A stretch of DNA of 44,389 nt from Myxococcota bacterium (GCA_023150805.1 JAKLKF010000059.1:1-44389); one strand, 5' to 3'. Counted from the stretch's first letter, positions 7,786 to 16,226 are shown. Notes: generated by a model from the letters alone, not told the origin. Program-made: numbers and translations.

Positions 7786-9489
7786 TCACCCGTCGAAGGG
7801 CTGGCCGAAGAAGACGTGGACCTGCCCCTGGAGCGTGGCCTCGGGGCGGGCCAGGGTGCCGAAGACCAGGTCGTCGTAGCCGTCTCCGTTCAGGTCCAGC
7901 AGGGCCTCGGCGTCGACCAGGTCCAGCTCGGCCGAGCCCTCGATCACCAGGTCGGCGTCGGTGTCCGCCAGGCTGGCCGGCCAGGCGCTGCGACCGCGGA
8001 AGACCACCAGGCGCCCGGCCTCGGCCACCCCGTCCACCTCCGCGTTGAAGTCGGACAGGAACAGCTCGGGTGTGCCGTCACCGTCCAGGTCCCCGTGCGT
8101 GGGCGCGCGGACCTGCGCCGGCGCCTGCAGGTCGACCTGCAGCTCCAGGTCGAAGCGCAGGGGGTCGAACCCACCCTCGAAGCGATCGGCGCGCCCGAAG
8201 ACCACGCCGCGCAGCAGCTCACCCTCCTGGTTGTCGAAGGACTCCACGAACAGATCCTTCCGCCCGTCTCCGTCCAGGTCCGCCGGCGTCCACATGACGG
8301 GGAGGTTCCCGTCGCGGTCGGCCCCGTAGTGCAGGTCCGCGTCGTCCAGGGTCAGCGCGTCCGGCCAGCTCTCGCGACCCCAGTACAGGTAGCCGCCGTG
8401 CGTCCCGGTCTCGTCACCCCAGCGCATGACCAGCAGCTCGTCCCGCCCGTCTCCGTCCAGGTCCTCCAGCACGCGGACGTCCAGGTCACCGTTGGGCATC
8501 GACAGCACCGTGCCGGCGTCGTCCACCCAGGACCCGTCCACGGCGGTCCCGCCGAAGTGGATCAGCACCGTGTCGGTGTCGGACTGCCTCTGGGAGTCCT
8601 GGGCGGCGACCAGGTCGTCGGCCCCGTCTCCGTCCAGGTCGCCGGCTCCGTCCACGATGACGTCCGCGTTGCCCCGGCGCAGGATCGCCACCGAGGCCAC
8701 CCCCAGCGCCACGTCTCCGGCGGGGAGAGGCCCCGCGAGCACGTGCGTCGCGCTCTCGATCGTGCCGATCTCGGTCCCCACCAGGTCCCGGATCCCGTCC
8801 CCGGTGAAGTCCACCGGGCCGGCGAACCACTGCGGGCGGCTCAGCGCGTGCTCGGTGGGGATCAGGGTGGTCGCCGCGACCGACAGGTCGATCGTCCCCT
8901 CGGCCGGCAGGTCCGCGGCGGAGAAGACCCACGCGCCGGTGACGTCGTCCACGCTGTTCGTGCCCTCGGCCAGGAACAGGTCGGCCCACCCGTCGCCGGA
9001 CAGGTCGCCATGGTCCATGGTGTCGCACAGCTCGTACTCCGGGCCATCGGACAGGATGAGCAGGTGATCGGACAGCGGCTCGTCCCTCGACCAGCCGGAG
9101 GTGCGGCCCCGGACCAGGTAGACACCCCCGGACCCGTCCTCGTCCCGGCCATACCGGAACGAGCCCACGGCCAGCTCCTCCAGCCCGTCCCCGTCCAGGT
9201 CGCCGACCCGCCCGACGCAGCGACCGGAGTAGTCCTGCGCGAGCTCGCCGAGCAGGCTGGCGTCGCTGTCGTCGGGGGTCAGCCTGCCGCCCCAGGGCCA
9301 GGCCGCCGGCGAGGTCGCGCCGCCGTCGCCCCCACCGACGTCGCCCCCCCCACCATCGGTCCCTCCACCGTCGGGGCTGCCGCCGTCGGGGCTGCCGCCA
9401 TCGGTCCCACCACCGTCGGGGCTGCCGCCGTCTCCGGCCGGGTCCGGGGCGGTGCAAGCGGTCCACAGGAGGAAGAGGGCGACGCGCAT
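7786..9489 (-). CDS. FG-GAP/VCBS-repeat surface lipoprotein
   Basis: The 567-residue exported protein has a signal ending in LFLLWTAC (Cys12; Trp at -3 is unusual for a lipobox), then an Asp-Gly-Gly/Ser-Pro-Asp linker of about 45 residues, then eight integrin-alpha-like FG-GAP repeats. Each repeat has a Ca2+ loop such as GDLDGDGLEELAVG, GDLSGDGWADLFL, DFTGDGIRDLVG, DLDGDGADDLV, DLDGDGRDELLV, DLDGDGRKDLFV, DLDGDGTPELFL and DLNGDGYDDLVFG. These fold as blades of a beta-propeller, so it is probably a surface adhesin or binding scaffold. The ATG at 9489 follows GGGAG. It converges on the phosphoesterase gene and shares the linker type of the two lipoproteins across the gap. Confidence 0.86.
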   Translation of the reverse strand: MRVALFLLWTACTAPDPAGDGGSPDGGGTDGGSPDGGSPDGGGTDGGGGDVGGGDGGATSPAAWPWGGRLTPDDSDASLLGELAQDYSGRCVGRVGDLDGDGLEELAVGSFRYGRDEDGSGGVYLVRGRTSGWSRDEPLSDHLLILSDGPEYELCDTMDHGDLSGDGWADLFLAEGTNSVDDVTGAWVFSAADLPAEGTIDLSVAATTLIPTEHALSRPQWFAGPVDFTGDGIRDLVGTEIGTIESATHVLAGPLPAGDVALGVASVAILRRGNADVIVDGAGDLDGDGADDLVAAQDSQRQSDTDTVLIHFGGTAVDGSWVDDAGTVLSMPNGDLDVRVLEDLDGDGRDELLVMRWGDETGTHGGYLYWGRESWPDALTLDDADLHYGADRDGNLPVMWTPADLDGDGRKDLFVESFDNQEGELLRGVVFGRADRFEGGFDPLRFDLELQVDLQAPAQVRAPTHGDLDGDGTPELFLSDFNAEVDGVAEAGRLVVFRGRSAWPASLADTDADLVIEGSAELDLVDAEALLDLNGDGYDDLVFGTLARPEATLQGQVHVFFGQPFDG

Positions 9490-9553
9490 GGCCACTCCCA
9501 GGTGCAAGGCAGCTGGGATGGTAGCGCAGGCAGGAGGGCAACGGGTGGACGGT

Positions 9554-10432
9554 TCAGGCCTGCCAGGCCGCGGCGCGCTCCTGGGCCCAGTCGGCGAATG
9601 CCACCGGCGGACGCCCCAGCACCTGCGTGACCCGATCGGAGAGGCCGGCGGTCCAGCCCGCGCGGACCATCCCGTACAGGGCCGACATGGTGGCGACGCC
9701 CACCTCGGGCATGCCGAAGGCGCGCATCCCGGCGACGTGGTCCTCGGGCGAGAGGTCGACGTAGGCGACCGGCCGGCCGCTGGCCCGGGCGATGATCGCC
9801 GCCACCTCGGCGTGGTCGAGCGCCTGGGGCCCGGTCAGCTCCCAGGCCTGGCCGCGGTCGTCCCCGCGCAGGGCGACGGCCGCCACCGCGCCAATGTCGT
9901 CGGCCGCCACGAAGCCCGTGCGCCCCGCGCCGGCGGGCAGGAAGATCCCCCCGTCGTGCCGGATGCCGTGTCCGTAGAAGGTGAGGAAGTTCTCCATGAA
10001 GAAGGTCGGCCGCAGGTGGATCCACTCGGGGAAGGTCGCCTCGATGCGCAGCTCCACCTGGCGGTGGCCGCTCTGCGGGTCCTGGTCCACGCCCATTGCC
10101 GACAGCTTGACGACCCGCCGCACCCCGGCCTGGCGGGCGGCGTCCAGCAGCGCGGTGGCGACCGACACCTCGTCGGCGCGGAAGGGCGGCAGGGCCAGGT
10201 AGAGCGCGTCGACGCCGGCCAGGGCGGGGCCCCAGGTGGCGCGGTCGTCCAGGTCGAAGCGGACCGCCTGCACGCCGGCGGGCAGCTTCGCGGCGCCAGG
10301 GTCCCGCGAGGCGGCCCGCACGACCACCTCGCCGGCCAGGGCGGCGGGGGCGAGGGCGGCCAGCGTGGCGCTTCCGGTGGTGCCGGTGGCGGAGAGGACC
10401 AGGATGGTGCGGGCGGAGGGGCGGTCGGACAT
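9554..10432 (-). CDS. NmrA-like NAD(P)-binding oxidoreductase
   Basis: The 292-residue atypical short-chain dehydrogenase-fold protein of the NmrA/SDR family begins with the dinucleotide loop LVLSATGTTGSATL (GxxGxxG type) at residues 10-22. It continues with VRAASRDP, the ALYLALPPF strand, RRVVKLSAMG, a central LRPTFFMENFLTFYG typical of the family, and ELTGPQALDHAEVAAII. The classical Tyr-x-x-x-Lys dehydrogenase pair is not obvious, as in NmrA-type redox sensors. It is divergent from a LysR gene with a palindromic operator between them, the usual arrangement of a LysR-regulated oxidoreductase. The substrate is unknown. Confidence 0.85.
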   Translation of the reverse strand: MSDRPSARTILVLSATGTTGSATLAALAPAALAGEVVVRAASRDPGAAKLPAGVQAVRFDLDDRATWGPALAGVDALYLALPPFRADEVSVATALLDAARQAGVRRVVKLSAMGVDQDPQSGHRQVELRIEATFPEWIHLRPTFFMENFLTFYGHGIRHDGGIFLPAGAGRTGFVAADDIGAVAAVALRGDDRGQAWELTGPQALDHAEVAAIIARASGRPVAYVDLSPEDHVAGMRAFGMPEVGVATMSALYGMVRAGWTAGLSDRVTQVLGRPPVAFADWAQERAAAWQA

Positions 10433-10518
10433 CGGAGGCTCCGGGTCGGGCGCTGGGGGGAGGGGCGCCATCGACGGGGGCAAGGTAGGCCCCTCCCCAT
10501 CGTGCGACGACTGCATGT

Positions 10519-10538
10519 TGCGCATGACATCATGTGCA
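10519..10538. promoter_or_regulatory. Palindromic LysR-type operator
   Basis: TGCGCATGACATCATGTGCA is a 20-bp inverted repeat with one mismatched pair, centred between the divergent oxidoreductase and LysR genes. Direct repeats CTGCATG flank it at 10511 and 10541. It contains the T-N11-A type symmetry bound by LysR proteins. Confidence 0.6.
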
Positions 10539-10580
10539 TCCTGCATGCCACTCCCCTCCCCTCGCCCGCGGGACCCCGCC

Positions 10581-11486
10581 ATGTCCTCCCCCCTGGCCCA
10601 GCTCGGCCTGCACCACCTGCGCGCCCTCGACGTCCTGCTGTCGACCGGGCACGTCACCCGCGCCGCCGAGCGCCTGGGCCTCAGCCAGTCGGCCCTCAGC
10701 CACACGCTGGCCGAGCTGCGCCGCGTGCTCGACGACCCGCTGCTCGTGCGCGGCCCCGGGGGCATGGTGCTCACCCCCCGCGCCGCGGCCCTGGGCCCTC
10801 CCCTGCGCCGCGCCCTGGCCGACCTGGAGCGGGCCCTGGGCGGCGAGGCCCGCTTCGACCCCGGCACCGCCCGCCGCCGCTTCGTGCTCAGCATGGGCGA
10901 CTCCTTCGCCGTGCTCCTGCTGCCCACCCTGGTCCGCCTGGTGGGGGAGCAGGCGCCCGGCGTCGACCTGCTCGTGCGCCCGCCCCCCGAGGGCCGCGCC
11001 ACCCTGGGCATCGAGCACCACGACGCCGACCTGGCCCTGGACGTGCGCCCCCCCGACCTGCCCGGCCTGCGGACCCGCGCCCTGTTCGAGGACGGCTTCT
11101 CCTGCCTGGTGCGCGCCGACCACCCCGCCGTCGGCGAGATCCTGGACCTGGCCACCTGGCTGTCCCTGCCGCACGCCCTGGTCAGCCCGGTCGGCGAGGG
11201 GCCCGGCATCGTCGACCAGGTGCTGGCCGCGCGCGGCCTGGAGCGGCGCGTGGCCCTGCGCGTGCCCTTCTTCATGGCCGCCCCGCTGGCCGTGGCCAGC
11301 TCCGACCTGGTGCTGACCCTGCCCACCCGCATCGCGCACCGGCTGGCCAGCCAGGCCCCCCTGCGGATCCTTCCGCCGCCGCTGCCGCTGCCGACCTACA
11401 CCAGCAGCCTGGTCTGGCCGGCGCGCCTGCACGAGGACCCCGCCCACCGCTGGCTGCGCGGCCTGGTCGTCCAGGCGGCGGGGTAG
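10581..11486 (+). CDS. LysR-family transcriptional regulator
   Basis: The 301-residue regulator has an N-terminal winged helix-turn-helix (LRALDVLLSTGHVTRAAERL then GLSQSALSHTLAELRR, residues about 12-50) and a LysR substrate-binding domain from about residue 90 to the end (RFVLSMGDSF, ADLALDVRPP, LFEDGFSCLVRADHP). ATG at 10581 is the natural start, since the HTH follows directly. By family habit it should regulate the divergent NmrA-like oxidoreductase gene and itself through the palindrome at 10519-10538. The effector cannot be predicted. Confidence 0.92.
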   Translation: MSSPLAQLGLHHLRALDVLLSTGHVTRAAERLGLSQSALSHTLAELRRVLDDPLLVRGPGGMVLTPRAAALGPPLRRALADLERALGGEARFDPGTARRRFVLSMGDSFAVLLLPTLVRLVGEQAPGVDLLVRPPPEGRATLGIEHHDADLALDVRPPDLPGLRTRALFEDGFSCLVRADHPAVGEILDLATWLSLPHALVSPVGEGPGIVDQVLAARGLERRVALRVPFFMAAPLAVASSDLVLTLPTRIAHRLASQAPLRILPPPLPLPTYTSSLVWPARLHEDPAHRWLRGLVVQAAG

Positions 11487-11657
11487 CGGGGGCGAGCGGG
11501 GCGCAGGTCCAGCGGCGGACGACCAGCAAGCCCTGCCCCCGGGGCCAGCGGGGACCCTGCGGCGCGCACCGCGCAGAGGTCGGGTCCCTGTCCAGCCAGG
11601 CGGCCGGGACCCGGCGCAGCGAGCGGAAGCCCTGCAGCGCGCCCCGCGGGGCCGCGG

Positions 11658-11700
11658 TACCCTCCCGTCCCGCCTGCCGGGCGCCCACGTGCGAGCACGT
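11658..11700 (+). promoter_or_regulatory. Candidate -10 and operator palindrome upstream of the tail sheath gene
   Basis: TACCCT at 11658-11663 is a possible -10. At 11687-11700 is a perfect inverted repeat, ACGTGC-GA-GCACGT, where a repressor would block early transcription, 24 bp before the ATG at 11725. A 12-bp perfect palindrome GCCCCGCGGGGC lies at 11641-11652. The rest of the 238-bp gap (11487-11724) shows nothing else. Confidence 0.35.
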
Positions 11701-11724
11701 CCGCGCCCCACGGAGCCCGTGCCC

Positions 11725-13413
11725 ATGGCGCCCCTCGTCCCCCCCCGCTTCGCCGGCCCCGGTGTCTACGTCCAGGAGGTCCCGCCCGGCGAACACAGCA
11801 TCGTCGGCGTGCCGACCTCCGTCGCCGCCTTCGTCGGCCGCACCCTGCGCGGGCCGGTGGACCGTCCGATGCGGATCCACGGCTTCGTGGACTTCCAACA
11901 CCTGTACGGTGGCCTCGACCCCACCGCGCCCATGACCTACGCCGTGCATGACTTCTTCCAGAACGGAGGGACGCAGGCGTGGATCTGCCGGGTCTGGGCC
12001 GCGGGGGAAGGGGAGCGGCGGGTCGCGCGGCCCGGCGCGGGGATCGCCACCTTCGGCGCGCCACCGCCGGCCGACGCCCGGCCGGCCCCGGGCACGCCGG
12101 TCGGCTTCCAGGCCGCCAACCCCGGGGCCTGGGGCAACGACCTGCGCCTGTCGATCACCCCGGCGACCGGCGAGGGCCCGGCCGGCGCGCCCGCCCGACC
12201 CGTGCCGCCCGACCTGGCGGCCCTGGGCCTGGGACCGGCGGATCTGTTCGACCTGGCGATCGAGGAGGTCCCGCCCGCACCGGGCGCGGCGCGGCGCGAG
12301 GTCTTCCGGAGCTGCGCCGTCCACCCCGCCGCGGGGCGCCACCGCGTCGACCGCGTGCTGCGCGCACAGTCCCTGCTGGCCCGGGTGGTCGGTGACCCGG
12401 ACGACGACACCTTCACGGCGCTGCGCGCCGGCATGCCCGCACAGGTCGCGGCGCGGCCCGCCGCGGGCGGCAGCGACTGCCCGGCGCTCTCGGCCGGCGA
12501 CTACCTGGACGATCCCCGGGCCGGCCTCGCCCTGCTCGACCAGGTCGACAGCTTCCAGCTCCTGGTCGTGCCTCCCGACCGTTTCGGTCAAGACACCGAC
12601 CCGACCGTGCTCAGCGCGAGCCTGGCTCTCTGCACCGACCGCCGGGCCTTCCTGATCATCGACGCGCCCCTCCGCTGGCAGGCGCAGCTCCAGGCCAGGG
12701 GCACCCTGCCCCCCGACCTCGACGCCGACCGGGACCGGCTGGACCTGCACACCCACCTCTCTGGCCGGTTCGGCGCGATCTACCTCCCCTACATCCGGCG
12801 GCCCGACCCGCTGGAGCCCTCCACGGTGCGGAGCTTCCCCCCCAGCGGGATCATCGCCGGCGTGTTCGCCCGCCATGACGAACAGCTCCGGGTGGCCCGG
12901 GCGCCCGCCGGGCTCCAGGCCACGCTGTTGGGCGTGCAGGCGCTGGACCTGGACGTGGACGACGAGGTGAACACACAGCTGGCCCAGCGCGGGATCAACG
13001 TGCTCCGCAGCCTCCCGGACTACGGCCACGTGATCTGGGGCGCGCGGACCCTGCGCGGCGCCGACGAGCTGGAGGACGAGTGCAAGTACATCCCGGCGCG
13101 CAGGCTGGCGTCCTACCTGGAGGAGAGCCTGCGGCTCGGGCTGCAGTGGGTGGCCTTCGAGCCCGATGACGAGCGGACGTGGGCGGCCGCGCGGCGCGCG
13201 ATCGGGGCCTTCCTGGAAGGCCTGTACCGACAGGGCTGCTTCGCCGGCGCGACGGCGCAGGAGGCCTACTTCGTCCGGGTCGACGCGACGACGACGACGG
13301 CACATGACATCGAGCGCGGGGTCATGAACGTGGTCGTGGGCTTCGCACCCCTCCGGCCCGGCGAGTTCCTCGTGCTGTACCTGGAACAGAGGACAGCCCA
13401 GGCCTCGGGCTGA
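11725..13413 (+). CDS. Phage-type contractile tail sheath protein (orphan)
   Basis: The 562-residue protein is a full-length contractile tail sheath subunit. The N-terminus has the family signature (PGVYVQEVPPGEHSIVGVPTS, then AFVGRTLRGP and VHDFFQNGGTQAWICRVW). A variable central region follows (about residues 85-280). The C-terminal domain is complete: GVNTQLAQRGINVLR-like region, YIPARRLASYLEESL, LQWVAFEPDDERTW, AYFVRVDATTTTAHDIERG and a final VGFAPLRPGEFLVLYLEQ. In phages, R-type pyocins and extracellular injection systems this subunit forms the contracting outer tube. No tube, baseplate, spike, ATPase or TssB/C gene is within the window. It lies between two LysR divergons with its own upstream region. 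A remnant, a distant partner locus or a repurposed protein are all possible. Confidence 0.88.
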   Translation: MAPLVPPRFAGPGVYVQEVPPGEHSIVGVPTSVAAFVGRTLRGPVDRPMRIHGFVDFQHLYGGLDPTAPMTYAVHDFFQNGGTQAWICRVWAAGEGERRVARPGAGIATFGAPPPADARPAPGTPVGFQAANPGAWGNDLRLSITPATGEGPAGAPARPVPPDLAALGLGPADLFDLAIEEVPPAPGAARREVFRSCAVHPAAGRHRVDRVLRAQSLLARVVGDPDDDTFTALRAGMPAQVAARPAAGGSDCPALSAGDYLDDPRAGLALLDQVDSFQLLVVPPDRFGQDTDPTVLSASLALCTDRRAFLIIDAPLRWQAQLQARGTLPPDLDADRDRLDLHTHLSGRFGAIYLPYIRRPDPLEPSTVRSFPPSGIIAGVFARHDEQLRVARAPAGLQATLLGVQALDLDVDDEVNTQLAQRGINVLRSLPDYGHVIWGARTLRGADELEDECKYIPARRLASYLEESLRLGLQWVAFEPDDERTWAAARRAIGAFLEGLYRQGCFAGATAQEAYFVRVDATTTTAHDIERGVMNVVVGFAPLRPGEFLVLYLEQRTAQASG

Positions 13414-13461
13414 TCCCCCATCGATCGGCCGGGATCGCCCCCGGAGGATGTGGGACGGGCG

Positions 13462-14346
13462 TCATGGGCTCGGCGCCGCCAGCAGCTCGACCAGCAGGTC
13501 GAAGACCACCCGCAGGCGCCGGCTGGTGTGGAGCTCCCGGTGGCACACCAGCCAGAGGGGCACGGGGATGGGGGGCAGGTCCGGCAGCACGGGCACCACG
13601 TCGGGCTCGGCGGCGCCGACCTCGTCCAGCATCACGCAGATCCCCAGGCCCTGGCGACACAGCGCCCACTGGACCAGGTGGTTGCCGCACAGGATCGGGA
13701 AGCTGGCGCCGGTCACCGGCAGCCCCAGGGCGCGCAGGCCCTCGGCCAGGGCCGGGCCGTCGTCGAAGGCGAAGATGTCGGCGCGGGCCAGGTCCGCGGC
13801 GCCGCGCAGGCCCAGGCGCTCGATGTACGCCGGGGTGGCGTAGAGGCGGGCCGACGAGGTGCGCAGCAGGCGGCCGACCAGCTCGGGGTCGGTGGGCCGG
13901 GCGTTGCGCAGGGCCAGGTCGGCCTCGCGCCGCCGCAGGTCGCGGACCTGGTTCGTCGCCACCAGCTCCAGGCGCAGGCCGGGGTGCTGGCCGCGGATCC
14001 GCGCCACCGCCGGCGCCAGCAGGAAGGCGGAGACGGCCTCACTCGCCGTGATCGCCACCGGACCCTCCAGGTCCGTCGCCCGGCCGGCGGCCACCCGCGC
14101 CAGGCTGGCGGCGGCCTCACCCATCACCTGCGCCTGGTCGAACAGGTCCTGGCCGGCGGCGGTCAGCGCCAGGCCGCGGCCGACCCGCTCGAAGAGGGTC
14201 ACGCCCAGGGCCTGCTCCAGGGCCGCGACCTGTCGCCCGACGGTGGGCTGGGCCACGCCCAGGGTCCGGGCCGCGCCCGAGAAGGAGCCCGCCTGGGCCA
14301 CCGCCAGGAAGGTCCGCGCCAGGTTCCAGTCGAAGCCATCATCCAT
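13462..14346 (-). CDS. LysR-family transcriptional regulator
   Basis: The protein is 294 residues from the ATG at 14346 (298 from the ATG at 14358). It has an N-terminal winged HTH (WNLARTFLAVAQAGSFSGAA, TLGVAQPTVGRQVAALEQAL) and a substrate-binding domain (GPVAITASEAVSAFLLAP, ADLALRNARPTDPELVGRLL, GLGICVMLDEVG). It resembles the subgroup that controls adjacent oxidoreductases by redox or quinone signals. It diverges from the MDR oxidoreductase gene at 14457 over a short intergenic region with an inverted repeat. Its 3' end faces the tail sheath gene. Confidence 0.92.
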   Translation of the reverse strand: MDDGFDWNLARTFLAVAQAGSFSGAARTLGVAQPTVGRQVAALEQALGVTLFERVGRGLALTAAGQDLFDQAQVMGEAAASLARVAAGRATDLEGPVAITASEAVSAFLLAPAVARIRGQHPGLRLELVATNQVRDLRRREADLALRNARPTDPELVGRLLRTSSARLYATPAYIERLGLRGAADLARADIFAFDDGPALAEGLRALGLPVTGASFPILCGNHLVQWALCRQGLGICVMLDEVGAAEPDVVPVLPDLPPIPVPLWLVCHRELHTSRRLRVVFDLLVELLAAPSP

Positions 14347-14353
14347 GCAGGAA

Positions 14354-14368
14354 TGCATAGCTCATGCA
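14354..14368. promoter_or_regulatory. LysR-type operator, inverted repeat
   Basis: TGCAT-AGCTC-ATGCA is a perfect 5-bp inverted repeat between the LysR gene and the divergent oxidoreductase gene, overlapping the more upstream possible LysR start. Its position suits autoregulation and control of the oxidoreductase. Confidence 0.5.
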
Positions 14369-14456
14369 CAGAATTCGCGCCTGTCCTGCCCAAGGATGCA
14401 CACCTAAGGAGGAAGGGTCCCGGGCGCACCCCCCGCGCCCACCGAGGAGGACCCCC

Positions 14457-15452
14457 ATGAAGGCAATGATCCAGACCCGCTACGGCGGGCCCGAGCGTGT
14501 CTCCCTGGCCGACCGGCCCCGCCCCGCTGTCGGCCCGCGCGACGTCCTGGTTGCGGTGCAGGCCAGCCCGGTCACCGCGGGGGACCGGCGCCTGTCGACC
14601 GGCGACTACCCCTGCATCACCTGGCTCCCGGGCCGGATCGCGACGGGCCTGACCGGCCCCCGCGCGCCGGTGTCGGGCACGGTCTTCGCGGGCACCGTCG
14701 TCGAGGTCGGCCCGGCGGTGCGCCGCTTCGTTCCGGGTGACGCCGTCTTCGGCCAGGTCATGTCCGGGGCCCACGCCGAGCTGCTGTGCGTGCCCGAGGA
14801 CGGGGCCGTCGCCCGCGCCCCCGCCGGCTGGGAGCCGCACGAGGCGGCCGCCCTGCCCTACGGCGCCGGCACCGCCCACCACTTCCTCTCCGGCGTCGGC
14901 GGGCTGGCGGCGGGCGAGCGGGTGCTGGTGATCGGCGCCGCGGGCGGGGTCGGGCTCTACGCCGTGCAGCTCGCCGCCTCCTTGGGCGCCGAGGTCACCG
15001 CCCTGGCCCGGCCCGCGGACCACGCAAGCCTGCGCGGCCTCGGCGCCCACCGCACCCTGGAACCCCGCGACGGCGCCTGGCGGGAGGAGCGGGCGCGCTA
15101 CGACCTGGTCTTCGACCCGGTCGGGGCCCTCGACGGTGGCCCCTGGCGCCGGCTGCTCGCCCCGCAAGGCCGCTACCTCTCGCTGATCCTGAGCATGCGC
15201 CTGCTGCTGGCCATGGCCCTGGGACGGATCCTGCCCGGCCCGCGAGCCCACACCGGCGTCGCCCTGGCCAGCGCCGAGCGCCTGGATGCCCTGCGCGCCC
15301 TGGCCGAGGCGGGCGCGGTCCGCCCCGTGATCGACCGGGTCTTCCCCATCGACGCCGCGGCCGAAGCCCACCGGCACGTCGCCACCGGCCAGGGGCGCGG
15401 GACGGTGATGCTGCAGGTCGGGGCCCCGTCGAGGCTGCGGGCGGCGGGGTGA
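14457..15452 (+). CDS. Zinc-independent MDR-family NAD(P)H:quinone oxidoreductase-like protein
   Basis: The 331-residue medium-chain dehydrogenase/reductase has the N-terminal GroES-like domain (MIQTRYGGPERVSLADRPRP, VLVAVQASPVTAGDRRL, GTVFAGTVVEVGPAV) and a Rossmann domain with VLVIGAAGGVGLYAVQLAASLGA. Zinc ligands are absent, as in quinone oxidoreductases and enoyl reductases. The C-terminus has VIDRVFPIDAAAEAHRHV and GTVMLQV, standard for the group. A strong GAGGAGG ribosome-binding site lies 6 bp before ATG 14457. It is divergent from a LysR gene, its likely regulator. It probably reduces a quinone or other reactive carbonyl. Confidence 0.88.
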   Translation: MKAMIQTRYGGPERVSLADRPRPAVGPRDVLVAVQASPVTAGDRRLSTGDYPCITWLPGRIATGLTGPRAPVSGTVFAGTVVEVGPAVRRFVPGDAVFGQVMSGAHAELLCVPEDGAVARAPAGWEPHEAAALPYGAGTAHHFLSGVGGLAAGERVLVIGAAGGVGLYAVQLAASLGAEVTALARPADHASLRGLGAHRTLEPRDGAWREERARYDLVFDPVGALDGGPWRRLLAPQGRYLSLILSMRLLLAMALGRILPGPRAHTGVALASAERLDALRALAEAGAVRPVIDRVFPIDAAAEAHRHVATGQGRGTVMLQVGAPSRLRAAG

Positions 15453-15551
15453 AGGGGACCATCGCGGCGGCCCTGGGCCGGTCGTCCCCGGGGTCGACGC
15501 CACCGACGTCCACCGGCAGCAGCGGGCGCGCTCCCTGGGCCGCCCTGCCGC

Positions 15552-16013
15552 CTACCAGCTCCCGGACAGGGCCAGGCCCGCTCCCTGGGCCTGCAGCTGC
15601 ACCGACCGCTCCAGCCGGTGGCGGCCGAGCAGGTTGATCCCGAGCTGCATCGTGCCCAGGGCCGCCCCGGCACCGAAGGTGCCCAGGGCCAGCTCGCGGC
15701 GGGAGGACTCGTCCATCGTGGGAGCCGCCACCCTGGTCGCGAGGTAGCCGACCGGGGCCGCGATCATCAGGCCGAGGGCCGTCCGACCGGCCCAGCGCGG
15801 CGTCGACTGCCCCCGCGCCCGCAGGGCGCTCGCCCCGTCCAGCCCGTAGACCCCCAGGTTCACGGCCCCGGTCAGCATGGCCACCGCGCCCAGGCCGACC
15901 AACGTGCCGCCGACCGCCGCCCGAGGGGGGACCGCCGGGAGGGGCTCGTCTGCCACCGCCAGGACCTGCTCCCGTGGGGCAGGTCGAGCCGGATGGGCCG
16001 CGATGCGCGACAT
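15552..16013 (-). CDS. Small membrane protein, function unknown
   Basis: The 153-residue protein has three hydrophobic segments (about residues 33-57, 75-95 and 107-130) separated by short Arg-rich loops (LRARGQSTPRWAGR, DESSRRE). The N-terminal 25 residues are Pro/Ala-rich and the C-terminus is cytoplasmic or amphipathic. No family is recognised. The ATG at 16013 is preferred; upstream extension to about 16136 runs into low-complexity sequence beside the 13-bp repeat. It converges on the oxidoreductase gene and lies downstream of ppc, beyond the repeat array, on the same strand. Confidence 0.6.
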   Translation of the reverse strand: MSRIAAHPARPAPREQVLAVADEPLPAVPPRAAVGGTLVGLGAVAMLTGAVNLGVYGLDGASALRARGQSTPRWAGRTALGLMIAAPVGYLATRVAAPTMDESSRRELALGTFGAGAALGTMQLGINLLGRHRLERSVQLQAQGAGLALSGSW

Positions 16014-16127
16014 CGCTGTCGTGACCCGGGGGCCGTGCCACCGGTGCAGGAGCGGCGTGCGCGCGCCGCTAGGGTGGTTGCCGGGCTCGGGCAGCCCCGT
16101 GGTACGCCGCGCGCCGCCGGCGCCGCA

Positions 16128-16226
16128 AGCTAGCACCGTTAGCTAGCACTGTTAGCTAGCACCGCTAGCTTGCACCCTTGGCTAGCACCGCTAGCTATCG
16201 GTGCCAATCATCACCGCTAGCCGGTG
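16128..16226. repeat. 13-bp tandem repeat array overlapping the ppc stop codon
   Basis: Seven consecutive 13-bp units plus a partial eighth, consensus AGCTAGCACCGCT, starting at 16128, 16141, 16154, 16167, 16180, 16193, 16206 and 16219. Units 1-5 are close copies; units 6-7 are diverged, towards ppc. The core GCTAGC is itself a palindrome. The ppc TAG stop (16217-16219) lies at the junction of units 7 and 8, so the array may have grown from the gene end. Confidence 0.9.

Noticed and set aside
16128..16226. 13-bp repeats as iterons of a replication origin
   Set aside because: No Rep gene, DnaA boxes or AT-rich region lies nearby, and the surroundings are core metabolism.
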